Shown piece by piece: positions 47,898 to 58,451 of a DNA stretch of 64,000 nt. Under the pieces are notes generated by a model. The model saw only the letters and a list, made by a program, of their open reading frames with translations. It did not search any database and was not told the origin of the DNA. Origin of the DNA: Strobilurus pachycystidiatus (Eukaryota; Basidiomycota; Agaricomycetes; Agaricales; Physalacriaceae); contig JAHLMK010000004.1 of assembly GCA_019915135.1 (NCBI GenBank), positions 2,294,001 through 2,358,000 of the forward strand, written 5' to 3'. The first letter of the stretch is position 1. Every line of letters starts with the position of its first letter. Position numbers and translations under genes: made by a program.

Positions 47898-48892
47898 ATG
47901 CGTCAACCTTCCATTCAAGTTTCGGAATACCCACCGGCTTCTACCCTCACTCAGCAGACTTCTCCACCATCTGTCTCGGCGAGCAAGGAACATTACGGAA
48001 AGATACATCTCGTAAACGCGTCTCTAATCCATCCCTACTTCTCCATGTGTCGCCAAAGTCTTGACAGACTACAGAATTCGGACATCGCAAAATGCGGCAC
48101 AAAGGGTACTTTGACTGTCCGCACTGCGAGAAAGTCTCTTCGCATGAGCCTTGTCAGTAAACCTGCTCCTACCCCTCCCGTGAACGCCTGGGACCTCTCG
48201 GCCTTTGGGAGTCCTAACCGCCCGGCCATTGTTTGCGCACCTCCCCCATGGGCCAAGGGCGACGACCGCAACAGAGCTTGGATGTTTTTGATGGGGACAT
48301 TCTCCGACAGCGACGAAGACACGCTTCCCGAGATTCTCAAAGACTTCGCGATTCGCATATACACCAGTGGATTGACAGCTGAGGAAGCGAAAGATAGTGT
48401 CCACATAACACCTCCTTGGGATAGCACCGGACGAAAGGGCTGGGTTGTCCTGATTCCAGTGACAACTATAGATGGGAAGCTACCTGTCGCACGTTGGGGC
48501 GATCAGTATTCTGACTACCATCTGTCGACGGACGAATACGATGAACTTCTGTACAAAAGCTCACAGCGTGTTTCCACCTTCCAAACTTTGGCCCAGAATC
48601 CACTGTATGTTTCGACTTTCATTCTCGCTCTCCGCGATCGAAACAACCCAGAAGTAAGTTGCAACTCGACAACAAATGAGCCAACTGCTGACAGAAAACC
48701 ATAGCTTTTATCTGAGCACATGCGCAAAATGAAGCTGGTCCAGGAGGAAGACAAGAAGCGCACAAAGAAACCACACAAAACCTCCAGTGCAGCAGCAGTA
48801 AGCCACCCAATTCTTCCCCGTCCTTCGGCTCACATCGCTGCAGCCTCCTATAGATGCAAAGTCGATTCTCAGTAGGGCTGCATCCCGAATGA
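47898..48892 (+). CDS. Unrecognised family D protein, copy D2
   Basis: Not recognised. The ATG at 47898 opens a first exon of about 250 codons. NRAWMFLMGTFSDSDEDTLP, KGWVVLIPVTTIDGKLPVAR and STDEYDELLYKSSQRVSTF match D1 blocks in the same order and spacing. A 51-bp intron leads to LLSEHMRKMKLVQEEDKKRT and KKPHKTSSAAA, a lysine-rich coil. A further intron then leads to a short last exon (MQSRFSVGLHPE). The basic C-terminus parallels the KNKKKRR tail of D1. No signal peptide or span. It is convergent with C3 to the right and divergent from C2, so D2 lies between two near-identical C copies. Confidence 0.72.
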
Positions 48893-49584
48893 CTGTGAGT
48901 TGTCTTCGTGCAAGTGATCCCCGCCGCGTCTTAACTATTTGTTTAGCGCTTCAATCACGCTATCGGAAGTAGGCGTGTCAGTGTGGGGTCAGTACACTGA
49001 AAGCGGCGCGTCTGGCATGCAAGGTCCATGGTCACAGTGTCACGGTTCAGACTCGCATATCTGGTATACTTACTATGTTTTATTCACTACTTGTACACTC
49101 ATCTTAGTCCTCACCGTCCACTGACCGAGGCTTCCGTCGGCGGCAACACTTTCACCGCCGCGCATACACTGTTGTGCAGTACACCCCGTACGCTGATTAG
49201 AACACAAGAGCAGGGCCTCGAACGCATCCGACTGTTACCTGAAGAAATATGTTTCATACTTACACGACCACCGCCATCTACGTATGTACGCTGTTGAACT
49301 ATTGATCGTAGCCAGGTGGCCGACCTTCTGTAATGAGCAAGCTTCGATACCCTGCTCATACGAAGGAGGCCAGGTTATCGGGTTATATTGATCGATTCAT
49401 GGTCTCATTCATGATCAGGCAAGGGCACAGTGCATATCCAACTCAGACTACAGTCCCCGGGCTCAGGGAATGTATCCTTGACAAAGAGTCCCAATAATTG
49501 AAGTAAAATTCGCCTCTGAATCGCCAGCAATATTATAATGAGGTAATACGTAGTTATACGTGGCTGCTAACGGGGCAGCCAACC
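48893..49584. other. Intergenic between convergent D2 and C3
   Basis: No gene seen; only short frames. Confidence 0.45.
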
Positions 49585-50828
49585 TCACGTACCGCGCAAC
49601 TTTACCACGAGACTCCGACTCAAGTTCCGGGTTATCTTACAGAAACGACGCATGAGGCGAAGAGGGTTTCGCTTGGCACTGACAACTGAAAAAAGAGGTC
49701 AGACAGAAAACGATACTTAATACATAGAATATACGTACTGTCTTGACGGAGTGCCTGCGCCTTACCGTCTAGAGAGTCGTCGAGGATTTGCGCTTGTGCA
49801 ATCCTCTCCTTAACACGAGCTTTGTGGCCATTCACGAGTCTGGAGAGTGTGATCAGTATTCAAAACATCATCAGAGAACTAGGCGGGCTTACTTCTGCAA
49901 CTGCTCAAGCTCTTCGAGGAAGTCCCATGGGTTTGCTATCTCATCTGCTGGTACTTCGTCGATGTCAACAGTGAATTTGATGATTGGCTCGTTTAGATCC
50001 TTCGCCATTCTATCCTCAACACTATCAACAGAGGCGCTGTACGTCGTTCCTCGATCATCAGCGTCGATATCCTGACCAAAGTCCTCTCCGCGTGCGACAG
50101 CTTCCTCGGCTGCTTTTGATGCATCAGCAAATGCAGCGACGATCCAGGAGTCATCAGGCATTTCCGGACACACGGGAGGAGTGGGATTTGCAGGAGGCGG
50201 CGTCGTTACAGTCGGCGGGACCTCAACTATGGGTTCGTCAGGAGAGTCCGTCCTTGCTTGTCTGTTCCTGAGCTTCGCCATCCACATCTCGTCCTCGTCA
50301 CTCTGCATGCCAACATTGGCGCATTCCTCAACCTCAATGGAATATTTTCCAATCTCGCGTGGATCCTCAGCTTCATACTTCACGCAAAGAAACGGAGCTA
50401 GAGTCGAGGTGCATGGGTGATAACAATTTGGCCAGGGGAGAGGGGGGGACGGGATGAGCGGTTCGCGATTTAGCGGATGTGGGGTGCCTTCACCAACGGG
50501 CAGAGACATTTCGAGAAGCATGAATGGGTCTGGTCCGGGTACCATTCCGTGGACAGACAGTAGATCAACGCGTATTGGATGGAGACCGCCTGGACGTGGC
50601 GAGGGGCAGAAATGGATCCACTGAGAGGTGCGTAGCTCAGCTTCAACAGCAACAGCAGAAAGCATTGTGGCGTACCGCAGACACACATGCGGCGTACTTT
50701 TGGGGTTTGAAGTGGGCCAGGGCTTGCCTGACTTCGGGATCATCAACCGTATCCGATGTCAGATGGGCGACAGAGGCAGCAAGATCCAGTTCGAAGACAA
50801 TGTATTCGCCCCACTGAGGAAGCGACAT
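49585..50828 (-). CDS. Unrecognised family C protein, copy C3
   Basis: Not recognised. The ATG at 50828 opens MSLPQWGEYIVFELDLAASV, ending KPQKYAACVSA. The rest follows C2 closely: WIHFCPSPRPGGLHPIRVDL, PGPDPFMLLEMSLPVGEGTP, PLPWPNCYHP, WIVAAFADASKAAEEAVARG, YSASVDSVEDRMAKDL and DEVPADEIANPWDFLEELEQ. A coil exon (NGHKARVKERIAQAQILDDS) is followed by the basic tail exon (KRNPLRLMRRFCKITRNLSR, then SLVVKLRGT). All introns join in phase and no stops interrupt it, so it appears intact. C2 and C3 probably arose by recent duplication. Unlike C1 and C2 it has no D partner: about 300 bp upstream lies a transposon (51126-51972). Confidence 0.75.
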
Positions 50829-51116
50829 GGCAGCAGTGATTGTGGGTGACCGGTATGTGTGCCATATTTATGACAAGCGGACAAGAACAAAAGACCCCAA
50901 CGACGGAAGGAGAACAATAACATACATGGCCAGGGATGGAAATAACCGCGCTCGGAGCAATGGTTGGACCACCGTGTTGGTATCAGTGGATGTGCAGCAT
51001 CTCTTCCGAGAGTTTCAATGCCAGCACACGGTGATGGACGGGAAGTTGGACGGAAGGAAAGAGCGGTTATCAAAGAAATTGCCGATCGATCTACAACTAC
51101 TCTCGGACACGACTTC

Positions 51117-51125
51117 CGTTTCTTC
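51117..51125. repeat. Left 9-bp target-site duplication of copy 2
   Basis: CGTTTCTTC, repeated exactly at 51973-51981. Confidence 0.87.
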
Positions 51126-51972
51126 CAGACTCCTTCCCATTCGCTATAACACCCAGCAAAGTCATCCTAAATCCTGTAGCGAAATACTCAGTCCTAAATA
51201 ATATCCCCTGAATGAGTTTTTGTACTGACACTGACATGATTCGAACCCTCGCTTGATCAATTGATGGTATTATATAATCGAAACCTTAATGACTTTGCTA
51301 AGGTGTTATAGCGACTGGCATAACTTGTCCCCTTCCGCTTGGCTTGTTTGGCATCGTCACTGCTGGCCCTCTGGCCCCGCCCACCTGCACTCCCTGTTCC
51401 TTACCACTTTTGTATCTCAAACCTCCATGAATGACATTGTATCATCAAATTGCCTCCTGTGCCTGCATCTTGACTAGTTAGGCCGTGTAATTGTCGTGTT
51501 GAGTAGAATGTTGGGCATTACCGACGCAAATGTCGGGACTCGGGACCCAATTTGGAAGTTAGTGCATTTGCAAGGCGGTCGCACCAATTCACTGCATTCA
51601 TCAACCCGGAAGCCAAAAAAAAATTTAAATGAGAACAAGTATGATCCGAGGCATATATACAAGTCAATTGAGGCACGGATAGGGGACGGATGAAGGCTGC
51701 AGCGGGTGATACAGCAAGTGATCAGCACTGATAGATGCGCAAGGTGACCAAACACGGCACAATAGGTCCGACAAGTTATGCCAGTCGCTATAACACCTTA
51801 GCAAAGTCATTAAGGTTTCGATTATATAATGCCATCAATTGATGTGACGAGGGTTCAAATCATGACAATAACAATATTCATTTCAAGTTCATATTATCAC
51901 TTATGTTTGAGTATCTCGCTCTAGGATTCAAGGTGACTTTGCTAGGTGTTATAGCGAATGGGAAGGAGTCTG
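51126..51972. mobile_element. Non-autonomous TIR DNA transposon, copy 2 (Mutator-like candidate)
   Basis: The 847-bp element starts CAGACTCCTTCCCATTCGCT and ends with its exact reverse complement, flanked by CGTTTCTTC on both sides. The arms (51126-51329 and 51769-51972) are about 204 bp and similar over most of their length. That includes the inner block CTTTGCTAAGGTGTTATAGC and the stretch around TTGATGGTATTATATAATCG, so this copy looks younger than the one at 3731-4662. Each arm is internally palindromic: CGCTATAACACC..AGCAAAGTCA near the outer end is answered by TGACTTTGCT..GGTGTTATAGCG near the inner end. The roughly 440-bp interior encodes nothing recognisable and differs from copy 1. 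Confidence 0.88.
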
Positions 51973-51981
51973 CGTTTCTTC
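51973..51981. repeat. Right 9-bp target-site duplication of copy 2
   Basis: CGTTTCTTC, an exact copy of 51117-51125. Confidence 0.87.
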
Positions 51982-52307
51982 CATCTTTTTGGTGACTGGT
52001 TGCCTGCAGGATGTGACTTCAACCTAGCGCTATCGACTAGGAGGCTCGTCACAGGATGACTACGACTTTCTCATGGAGACTCAGACAAATATCAAGGCGC
52101 CGACGCGTCAGTTCGACTTGGGTTTGTAAGGCAGTATCATGATTGTTTCCTGGGAAGAGAAGCGCATCCCTCCGACACTCTCGGCTTGCGGGGACCACAG
52201 CACAAGATGATGCAGTGTCTTGCGAGTGCCGTGCAACATCGCATGTAACACCCATCATCGTCGTCTACAGCTCTAGTCTTGAATCCAAGAATCACGAAAA
52301 GCTCTCG
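51982..52307. other. Intergenic, no gene seen
   Basis: Between the transposon and the next gene; nothing noted. Confidence 0.4.
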
Positions 52308-53185
52308 ATGAATCTATTCCAATGGTGGAAGGAACTGTCACACTCCAGCGAGCCTCTTCCACAATCATGGCTGCACATGTACGAGCCAACGAGAATCGAA
52401 CGCATTTACGAATACCTGGTACGCCACAGCCCTCCCATACAGCACATCGACTCCCACTAACACTGACAAGTGCAACCACCGCATCCTTCATCTCGCGCGA
52501 TATCTGCTCCTCACCTTTGCTGGCGTCTTTGCAGGGGCTGCTGCACTATTCGGTGGCGACTCGGACGAGAACGTACCTGTCTCGACTCCATCCTGCTTGA
52601 CTGTGACTTTGGCTCTGTGCGCGATTTCCAGTGTCCTTGAGGATCTCCTGCGCGTAAGTGAAACCCCCGCCCCCCTTGGCTTGATATCTAATCCAGGCTC
52701 ATTGTCACAGAGACCCATGTCTCCAGAGCTTGGCTGGTATCCTTGGAATTCACAACAATTGCCACGCATGAAGTGGTGTAGTTGTAGGCATGTCTTGATC
52801 TACTTGGTGATCTAATGCATTTTATTTGCGTTGACGCACTCATTTGCTCTCCCAGGACCATTATTTCGTGTTAACCTTCGTCGAAACTACGTGTAGTCTC
52901 TTAGCGGGAGCATACGGAGCCACGACGCTGGCATGGCAGGCTATTCACAGGCTACCTGCGTATGGATCGCTCGTCCTGACTCTCTCTATGTGCATCATTG
53001 CATTTGTCGTCGGGTTCTTCAAGTCAAAGGTGCTGTCAGTCAACATCTCGCTCGCTCATACCGTTGAAAATCCACAAGGTCGAGGAACAGCGAATGAATA
53101 TTGGTGGAGACCTATCTATCACGAGAGATGTCCACACGACCACAGGATATGTCAGCCTGTAACCGAAAACTCCCATAGCTACTAG
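52308..53185 (+). CDS. Hypothetical multi-span membrane protein
   Basis: Not recognised. The ATG at 52308 opens MNLFQWWKELSHSSEPLPQS and then MYEPTRIERIYEYL. A 51-bp intron with a CTAAC branch site follows. The next exon is CNHRILHLARYLLLTFAGVF, AGAAALFGGDSDENVPVSTP and LTVTLALCAISSVLEDLL, giving one or two spans. A further exon (THVSRAWLVSLEFTTIATHE) joins in phase to DHYFVLTFVETTCSLLAGAY and YGSLVLTLSMCIIAFVVGFF, giving two more hydrophobic stretches. The join near 52655-52705 could not be fixed: the obvious donor and acceptor are out of phase. The polar C-terminus to 53185 may also be intron. Probably four spans and about 200-240 residues. Confidence 0.5.
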
Positions 53186-53714
53186 AACGATGACATTTTA
53201 AGCTCTTCTAGATCTAGCGGACATACTTAGAACGTAGGTTCCAAGCCGGGGATCGCGTTGTGCGGTACGGTGACTATAACGCTCCAGATGATGGCTGGTA
53301 TAGCTGCAATGTATCAATGAGATGGCATGGAACACAAAAAGCCATGCCTACTGTATCTAATCATGTTAGTGTTGGGTTTGTACGCCAGTCTTAGTATCGA
53401 ACATAAGTACTTGGTACGCTACGCATGTCATGATCAGAATGTATTCGCTAAGTCGGAAAGCTGCCTACCGCCGTCACGGATTACGACTACGGCGTAGATG
53501 TGGAGGTGGTCTTGACGCGTCAAGACACGCGGTTTTGTAGATGGAAGGACGAACAGGACAAGCCCAAGGTTCAATCCAACTCGCGTATCAATCATCGTCT
53601 TTCCTCGGTGGCGGACCGCATGGCTGTAGCATTCTCTGTGTATACCGCGTTAGCCTTGAGTCTAGAGGGGTACAGTAGTGGCGCACCTCTGTCATTTCGA
53701 ATTTAGCGCGACCA
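53186..53714. other. Intergenic, no firm gene
   Basis: A 68-codon frame at 53500-53706 lacks support; nothing else noted. Confidence 0.35.
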
Positions 53715-54092
53715 ATGGATTCTCCGTCAGCAAGGGCAACGAATGATAGCAGCGATGGGTGGCCGACGATGGACGAGAGCGTGTCGCGGTGCTGGTGGGT
53801 TATCCATTCGCTGTGCGTGGGTCGTCATCAGCAGCGACAGAAGTTACAGGGACGAGACGCACTATTTGCTGAGATCCGCGTGTCCTATATGATAATCAGA
53901 CAATTTCTGGAGAGACGCAGGAAGGGAGCTCACCCGTTCCAGTATACCGAGCATGCACTGCCGAGACAAGTCCATCAACTAGAGGCACCGGAAGGAAGCA
54001 AGGGCGACGCACAATGTTCGAGCTGGGTATTGGCGGTGTATCTAAGCTCAGACGACTGGATGAAGTGTCGTGAGTGTGGCGAGGGACGTTGA
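53715..54092 (+). CDS. Doubtful hypothetical protein, 125 codons
   Basis: Not recognised. An ATG-initiated uninterrupted frame: MDSPSARATNDSSDGWPTMD, then VSYMIIRQFLERRRKGAHPF. It could be one exon of a longer gene or chance. No homologue, paralogue or splice partner was identified. Confidence 0.22.
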   Translation: MDSPSARATNDSSDGWPTMDESVSRCWWVIHSLCVGRHQQRQKLQGRDALFAEIRVSYMIIRQFLERRRKGAHPFQYTEHALPRQVHQLEAPEGSKGDAQCSSWVLAVYLSSDDWMKCRECGEGR

Positions 54093-55342
54093 GCAAAGAG
54101 CTGTGCTCACCATGATCGACGTCGAAAGGAGAGAGGTGAACGCGACCAAACAAGGATCGACAAAGACGTCTTGACTTCGATCCACCATTTCCGGCCAGGG
54201 AATACTCAATGCACTCTCACCGGTCTCTTTTTCTTTGTCATTCCCATGCCCAGCAACAGACGGTGCCCGCTGAGCGCTGAGGTTCGGCTGAGAGACGGTT
54301 AACACCACCCCGTGCCATTTGAAAACACAGACAGAGCTCGATGCCGGAACGACCCTCAAAAATCGATATTGCAGGTGGGAAGTCAACGTCTTGCCTGTCT
54401 AGCTGAAATCAGAACTGGCGCGAAGGTTGGACGCAGAAGAGTTCGGCGTCTATCGTAACAACTGCTGCGGGCGACGCGATAAATCAGCTCCAATGCTGTC
54501 CATCGAATTCTCTCTTCCTCGGACTTTCCCCGCCTTTCGAGGGCCATCTACGCTTGGATTTTGATGGGAACCGCAGACTGCAATGCCTACCACAATCACC
54601 CCGGCACGCATGATCAGCATTAGCACTGGGAGACTTCGAACAGTGCTAGTGAGTCTAGATTGCGTACTGGACTGTCTACATTATCTCACTCTTTCCTTCC
54701 AGTCAACATGTTCAGCTGGCACCTTTTCTCTCGTAGTTGTCAAACCCTCAAGTCTCCGTGGTTGGTCCAGAAGAAAACTTGACATGTCCGTGCGGTGCCC
54801 ATGTCCGTGCGGTGCCGCCCGGAACTCTTACTCTTTTGGCCGTCCGTTTATACAGAGTCTTGTGCGACGCTGTCATCTCAACTGCAAGCGTGGCAGCACC
54901 TCGACCCGCCGTTCATTGAGTAGGTTCGTGGCGCATCAGCTACCAGTGCCAGTGTCTAACTCATATAAATCTAGATGTGCAGATCACTGTCGACATGTGT
55001 CTGCTGGACGCTAAAACACCCGCTCGCAATCGTTTGTGATGAATCATATCTTTCTCACCCACGCCAAGCTTGGGACCAGCGGCCAGCGTGCCAGCAAGAT
55101 CGTCGCCAAAGACGTCCAAATGACCTGCCGTCCGTATCAGCTTCGAAGCTCCAGCAGGGCTGGTATACCGCTGACTAGTTGCGGTGTTGTGTTGGGGCGG
55201 ATCTGGAACGACCACTAACTCTGACCCGGAGTTCTTGATTGTGGGGGGGGCTTCTGCTGTCCGGACGGCTTAACCACAAACTACGACGACATGGTCTCTG
55301 TACATTCGCAATGTGGTAGGAGCTCTCCCTTGCTGTTTTACG
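54093..55342. other. Intergenic, no firm gene
   Basis: A possible small two-exon frame begins at the ATG at 54583 (MPTTITPARMISISTGRLRT). It may splice into a cysteine-containing segment near 54740-54920 (LTCPCGAHVRAVPPG). I could not close the model. Confidence 0.3.
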
Positions 55343-57021
55343 ATGCATTCTGACGATTCTCTCGTTGAAGGTCTCCTCGACATCACTGATCAATGTCTCC
55401 AGATCATTCTGCCGTTTATCTCGCGACGTGACCTTCAGTCTCTATCTATGGTCTCGCGACGGTTTCACGAGCCGTGTCTACGTGCACTGTTTTCCAGCTG
55501 GACGTGGCTGATTGCCTTCGCTGGCAAGGACTATCGCCCCGTTCACGCGTTCAAATACATCAGGCATGTCCTCTCCATCTACCAATACCGTCCACTCAAT
55601 CTGACAGAGTGATAGGCACCTTCGAATCGTATACGAGTCCTCGCGTCCGTCAATCGGCTGTATCGGCAACCTCATGAAGAACATTCCCCATTGTATTGCC
55701 CAAATGACAGGATTGACATCAATCGTCCTCCAGGCTCAGGCTAGCCGGAAGTTCCCGGGCCCATCCGCCGCCTTACTCCAGACAGTCCTATCTCTGCCGC
55801 GTCTCCAGTCATTAGAGATCGCGAATCCATGGACGGAACCGAACGAGACCTTCTGCCTGGCGTCTCTGAAACGTATATCCAGACCCGCGGCCCCGCTTAC
55901 GCGATTCGTGTACCGCCCAGCACTCAGCGACGAACACACCCATGCCACCGACGATCACGGACGCGTTGACCCCAGCAAAAGTTTGTATGGGAAGCGTAAC
56001 GTCAGACGGCTCAACACGGAAATCGACAACCTGCGGGTCATACTTCGCCATTGTCGATCGAGTATTCGCGTGCTGGAACTCCCTGCTGAGATCGCGGCAT
56101 ACGTTTTGCAGCCACCGTGGCCGGCGCTGGAGAGTCTGACTCTCGAGGGATGGTGTCCGGACGTGGTCACTGAGATGCACGATGTATGGATCGATGCTGT
56201 GGCGGTCAATCGGAACTGCAGGCTCCGGTATCTGGATCTGCGTTTTTTGCAGATAGCGTGTAACCATTCGCGTCCTGCGTACCAGCACGACCCGGATGCG
56301 TTGCGAGTGTTGCGGGTGCGGCTACGCTCGCTGGAACTCCTGCGTTTGGCAAATCCGAGGCCTGACGATGTCTTATTCAGTGTCGTACCGAACACACTTC
56401 GAACGTTGTCACTTGTGGCGTATCCGCGACCATACACACCTCCCTGGTACACGTCTCCGAGGATAAATATTCTATCGTGTTCAAAATTGCATCGCATTCT
56501 TCTCCGTGGATCGTTCAACCACCTCCGGTGCCTACACATTTCGTATACTTGTGACGAAGACGAAGGAGCGCTCCTTCGTGACCTTCCTGGAATCTGTCCT
56601 TTGCTAGAAGAACTTGAACTGAACCGGTATAATCGTCCTGAGAGTCCGTACTCTTTCGTTGTACGTTCATTACGGTTCTTCTCTGTCCAATGTGGTAGGC
56701 TGATGTCCTATTCTACAGCCTGCATTGCCTTCATTTCGGTACTTGAGGACTCTTCGACTGTGCCTTGAAGACGGAGTAACGGAACGGTGTTTTACTGATA
56801 TGGAGAGGAGGGAAGAGGTCGTTCGAGATGTTGCTCTGAAGGTACCTTCCCTCGAGCGTATGAGTCTGTACCTTCGGCATGGAGCGGGGAAGTCGTGCGA
56901 TCCGAGGTGGTGGGATTGGGACATTGTGCGGCGGGATAGCGAAGTAGAAGTCAAGCTTCTAGCTCTGGAGTTCAAGGGTGGTCTTTGTGACGGATGTTCG
57001 CAGGAAGATACAGTGTTGTGA
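55343..57021 (+). CDS. F-box / leucine-rich-repeat-like protein
   Basis: Probable substrate receptor of an SCF ubiquitin ligase. The N-terminal F-box-like segment is MHSDDSLVEGLLDITDQCLQ, then IILPFISRRDLQSLSMVSRR and FHEPCLRALFSSW. An intron near 55573-55605 leads to SDRHLRIVYESSRPSIGCIG. A long exon of irregular leucine-rich repeats follows: LPRLQSLEIANPW, PALESLTLEGWCP, RLRYLDLRFLQIACN, LRSLELLRLANPRPDD, NTLRTLSLVAYPRP, HLRCLHISYTCDEDE and CPLLEELELNRYN. A second intron (about 56659-56718, ending ATTCTACAG) joins in phase to PALPSFRYLRTLRLCLEDGV and the C-terminus. About 520 residues. Such genes are expanded in Agaricomycetes; the target is unknown. Its stop lies about 40 bp from C-family relic C6. 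Confidence 0.82.
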
Positions 57022-57059
57022 GCTTTTTGAGACGTTGTTCGAATAACAAGAATCTGAAG

Positions 57060-57147
57060 AAGTAACACCGCAATGAGATGCGAGAGGATCAAGCTGAAGA
57101 ATCAAAAATTCCCCAGCACGAGCTCCGTGTTGTTGATGAACAGTCAT
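57060..57147 (-). pseudogene. Family C relic C6 (N-terminal exon fragment)
   Basis: The minus-strand ATG at 57147 opens MTVHQQHGARAGEFLILQLD, then PLASHC. GEFLILQLDPLAS closely matches the start of C1 (GEYLVVQLDPVAS). No downstream C exons follow before the F-box gene, so this is a truncated relic. It faces C4 head to head. Confidence 0.5.
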
Positions 57148-57430
57148 TCTTCAGTCGATGCGCATTTGATGGAAGGTTGTCTTTACAAGACGAGTCAAGT
57201 CTCAGGAATTCGCCATAAGCAGGGTTTGGTGTTGTCGAAACTTCAACTCGAAAGCCTGGCGCATTTGTGGCTTGGATCGGCCTGAGATCAATGCCGGTCG
57301 GCAGCGGCAGCCGGCCTTCCACGTGTACACAATGGCACAACCCTCGTTCTAACCTCCTTCCTCTTTGGCATCTATTCTTCTTGCAGTCTGATAGTTATGA
57401 TGCGCACACCCCCTCTCAGCTACAATTACC
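57148..57430. promoter_or_regulatory. Region between relic C6 and C4
   Basis: 283 bp between two outward-facing C-type start codons; presumed former promoter of C4. Confidence 0.3.
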
Positions 57431-58451
57431 ATGTCACTTCCTGAATACATCGTCTTCGAGCTCGATCTTACCGCCTCTGTCGCAACCCTGGAGGATGCAG
57501 GAGTCGCCGAAGTCAGCTCGACAATCAAACCGAAGAAATACGCTGGATACGTTAGCGGGGTACGCCACAATCTCTATACTCGGCCATAGCTTACCTCACC
57601 TTCTCTAGTGGAGAAAGTTTTCCCCTTCACCAGGCACTCTTCATCCAATCCGCGTCGTTCCACCCTCTGTTCACGGAATGATTCCTGGTCCAAAGCCATT
57701 CATGCTTCCCGAAATGTCTATTCCCGTTGGCAAAGACACCCCTCATCCTCTGAATCGCGAACCAATACTTCCTGAACTACCTCTCCCCTGGCCGAATTGC
57801 TACCACCCATGTTCCGAGTCGCTGGAAGTTGCTCTTTGCGTGAAGTACGAAGTCGAGGACACCCGCAAGACTGGAAAATCCTCTATCCCTATCGGAAATG
57901 GCGCCCGTGTTGGTACACAGGGTGCCTGGGATGATGGCTGGACGTCTGAGCTTTGAGCAAGCAGGACTGTCCTGACCGACCCGTGGCTGAGCGCTGATCA
58001 TGCGGAGGACCCGCCTCTGGATCCCGCCCCCATTCTGTATCCGGAACTGCCGGATAATTCCTGGATAGTCGCCGCCTTTTCTGCTGCAGAAAACTCCTCT
58101 ACCAATCCACTGACATACGAAGAAGAACAAGACCTCGAAATCGATTCGGACGAACAATCGACTTACAGCGCCTCCGTTGACAGTGCTGCAGAGAGACGGG
58201 CGGAGGATTTACGCGAGCCTATCATCAAGTTCTCTGTCGACATCGATGATATCCCAGCGGATGAAATAGCGAACCCATGGGAGTTCCTTGAGGAGCTGGA
58301 GCAGCTAAAAAGGTAAGTTCTCGTCACTTTTGTAACATCATTCTCTAAAGTTGTCAGTGCCAGACGAAGACCTCTCCGTTTCGTGCGCCGTTTTTGCATG
58401 ATTGTTCGGGACATGACTCGGAGTCTTTTGGTAAAGGTTCGCGGTATATGA
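57431..58451 (+). pseudogene. Family C copy C4, interrupted
   Basis: Starts MSLPEYIVFELDLTASVATL and ends KPKKYAGYVSG at a normal intron. It continues WRKFSPSPGTLHPIRVVPPS, GPKPFMLPEMSIPVGKDTPH and PLPWPNCYHP, then hits an in-frame TGA at 57954-57956. The same frame resumes at once with family sequence (PELPDNSWIVAAFSAAENSS, STYSASVDSAAERR, DDIPADEIANPWEFLEELEQ). The coil exon found in C2/C3 is missing. The last exon (RRPLRFVRRFCMIVRDMTRS) follows directly, and its phase does not match the preceding donor. A single stop, a lost exon and a phase clash together point to a pseudogene or, at most, a truncated product of about 160 residues. Confidence 0.72.

Noticed and set aside
57954..57956. In-frame TGA in C4 as a recoded (selenocysteine) codon
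   Set aside because: Other C copies do not have Cys or Sec here, a coding exon is also missing and the phase is broken. Decay is the simpler reading, and most fungi lack selenocysteine insertion.
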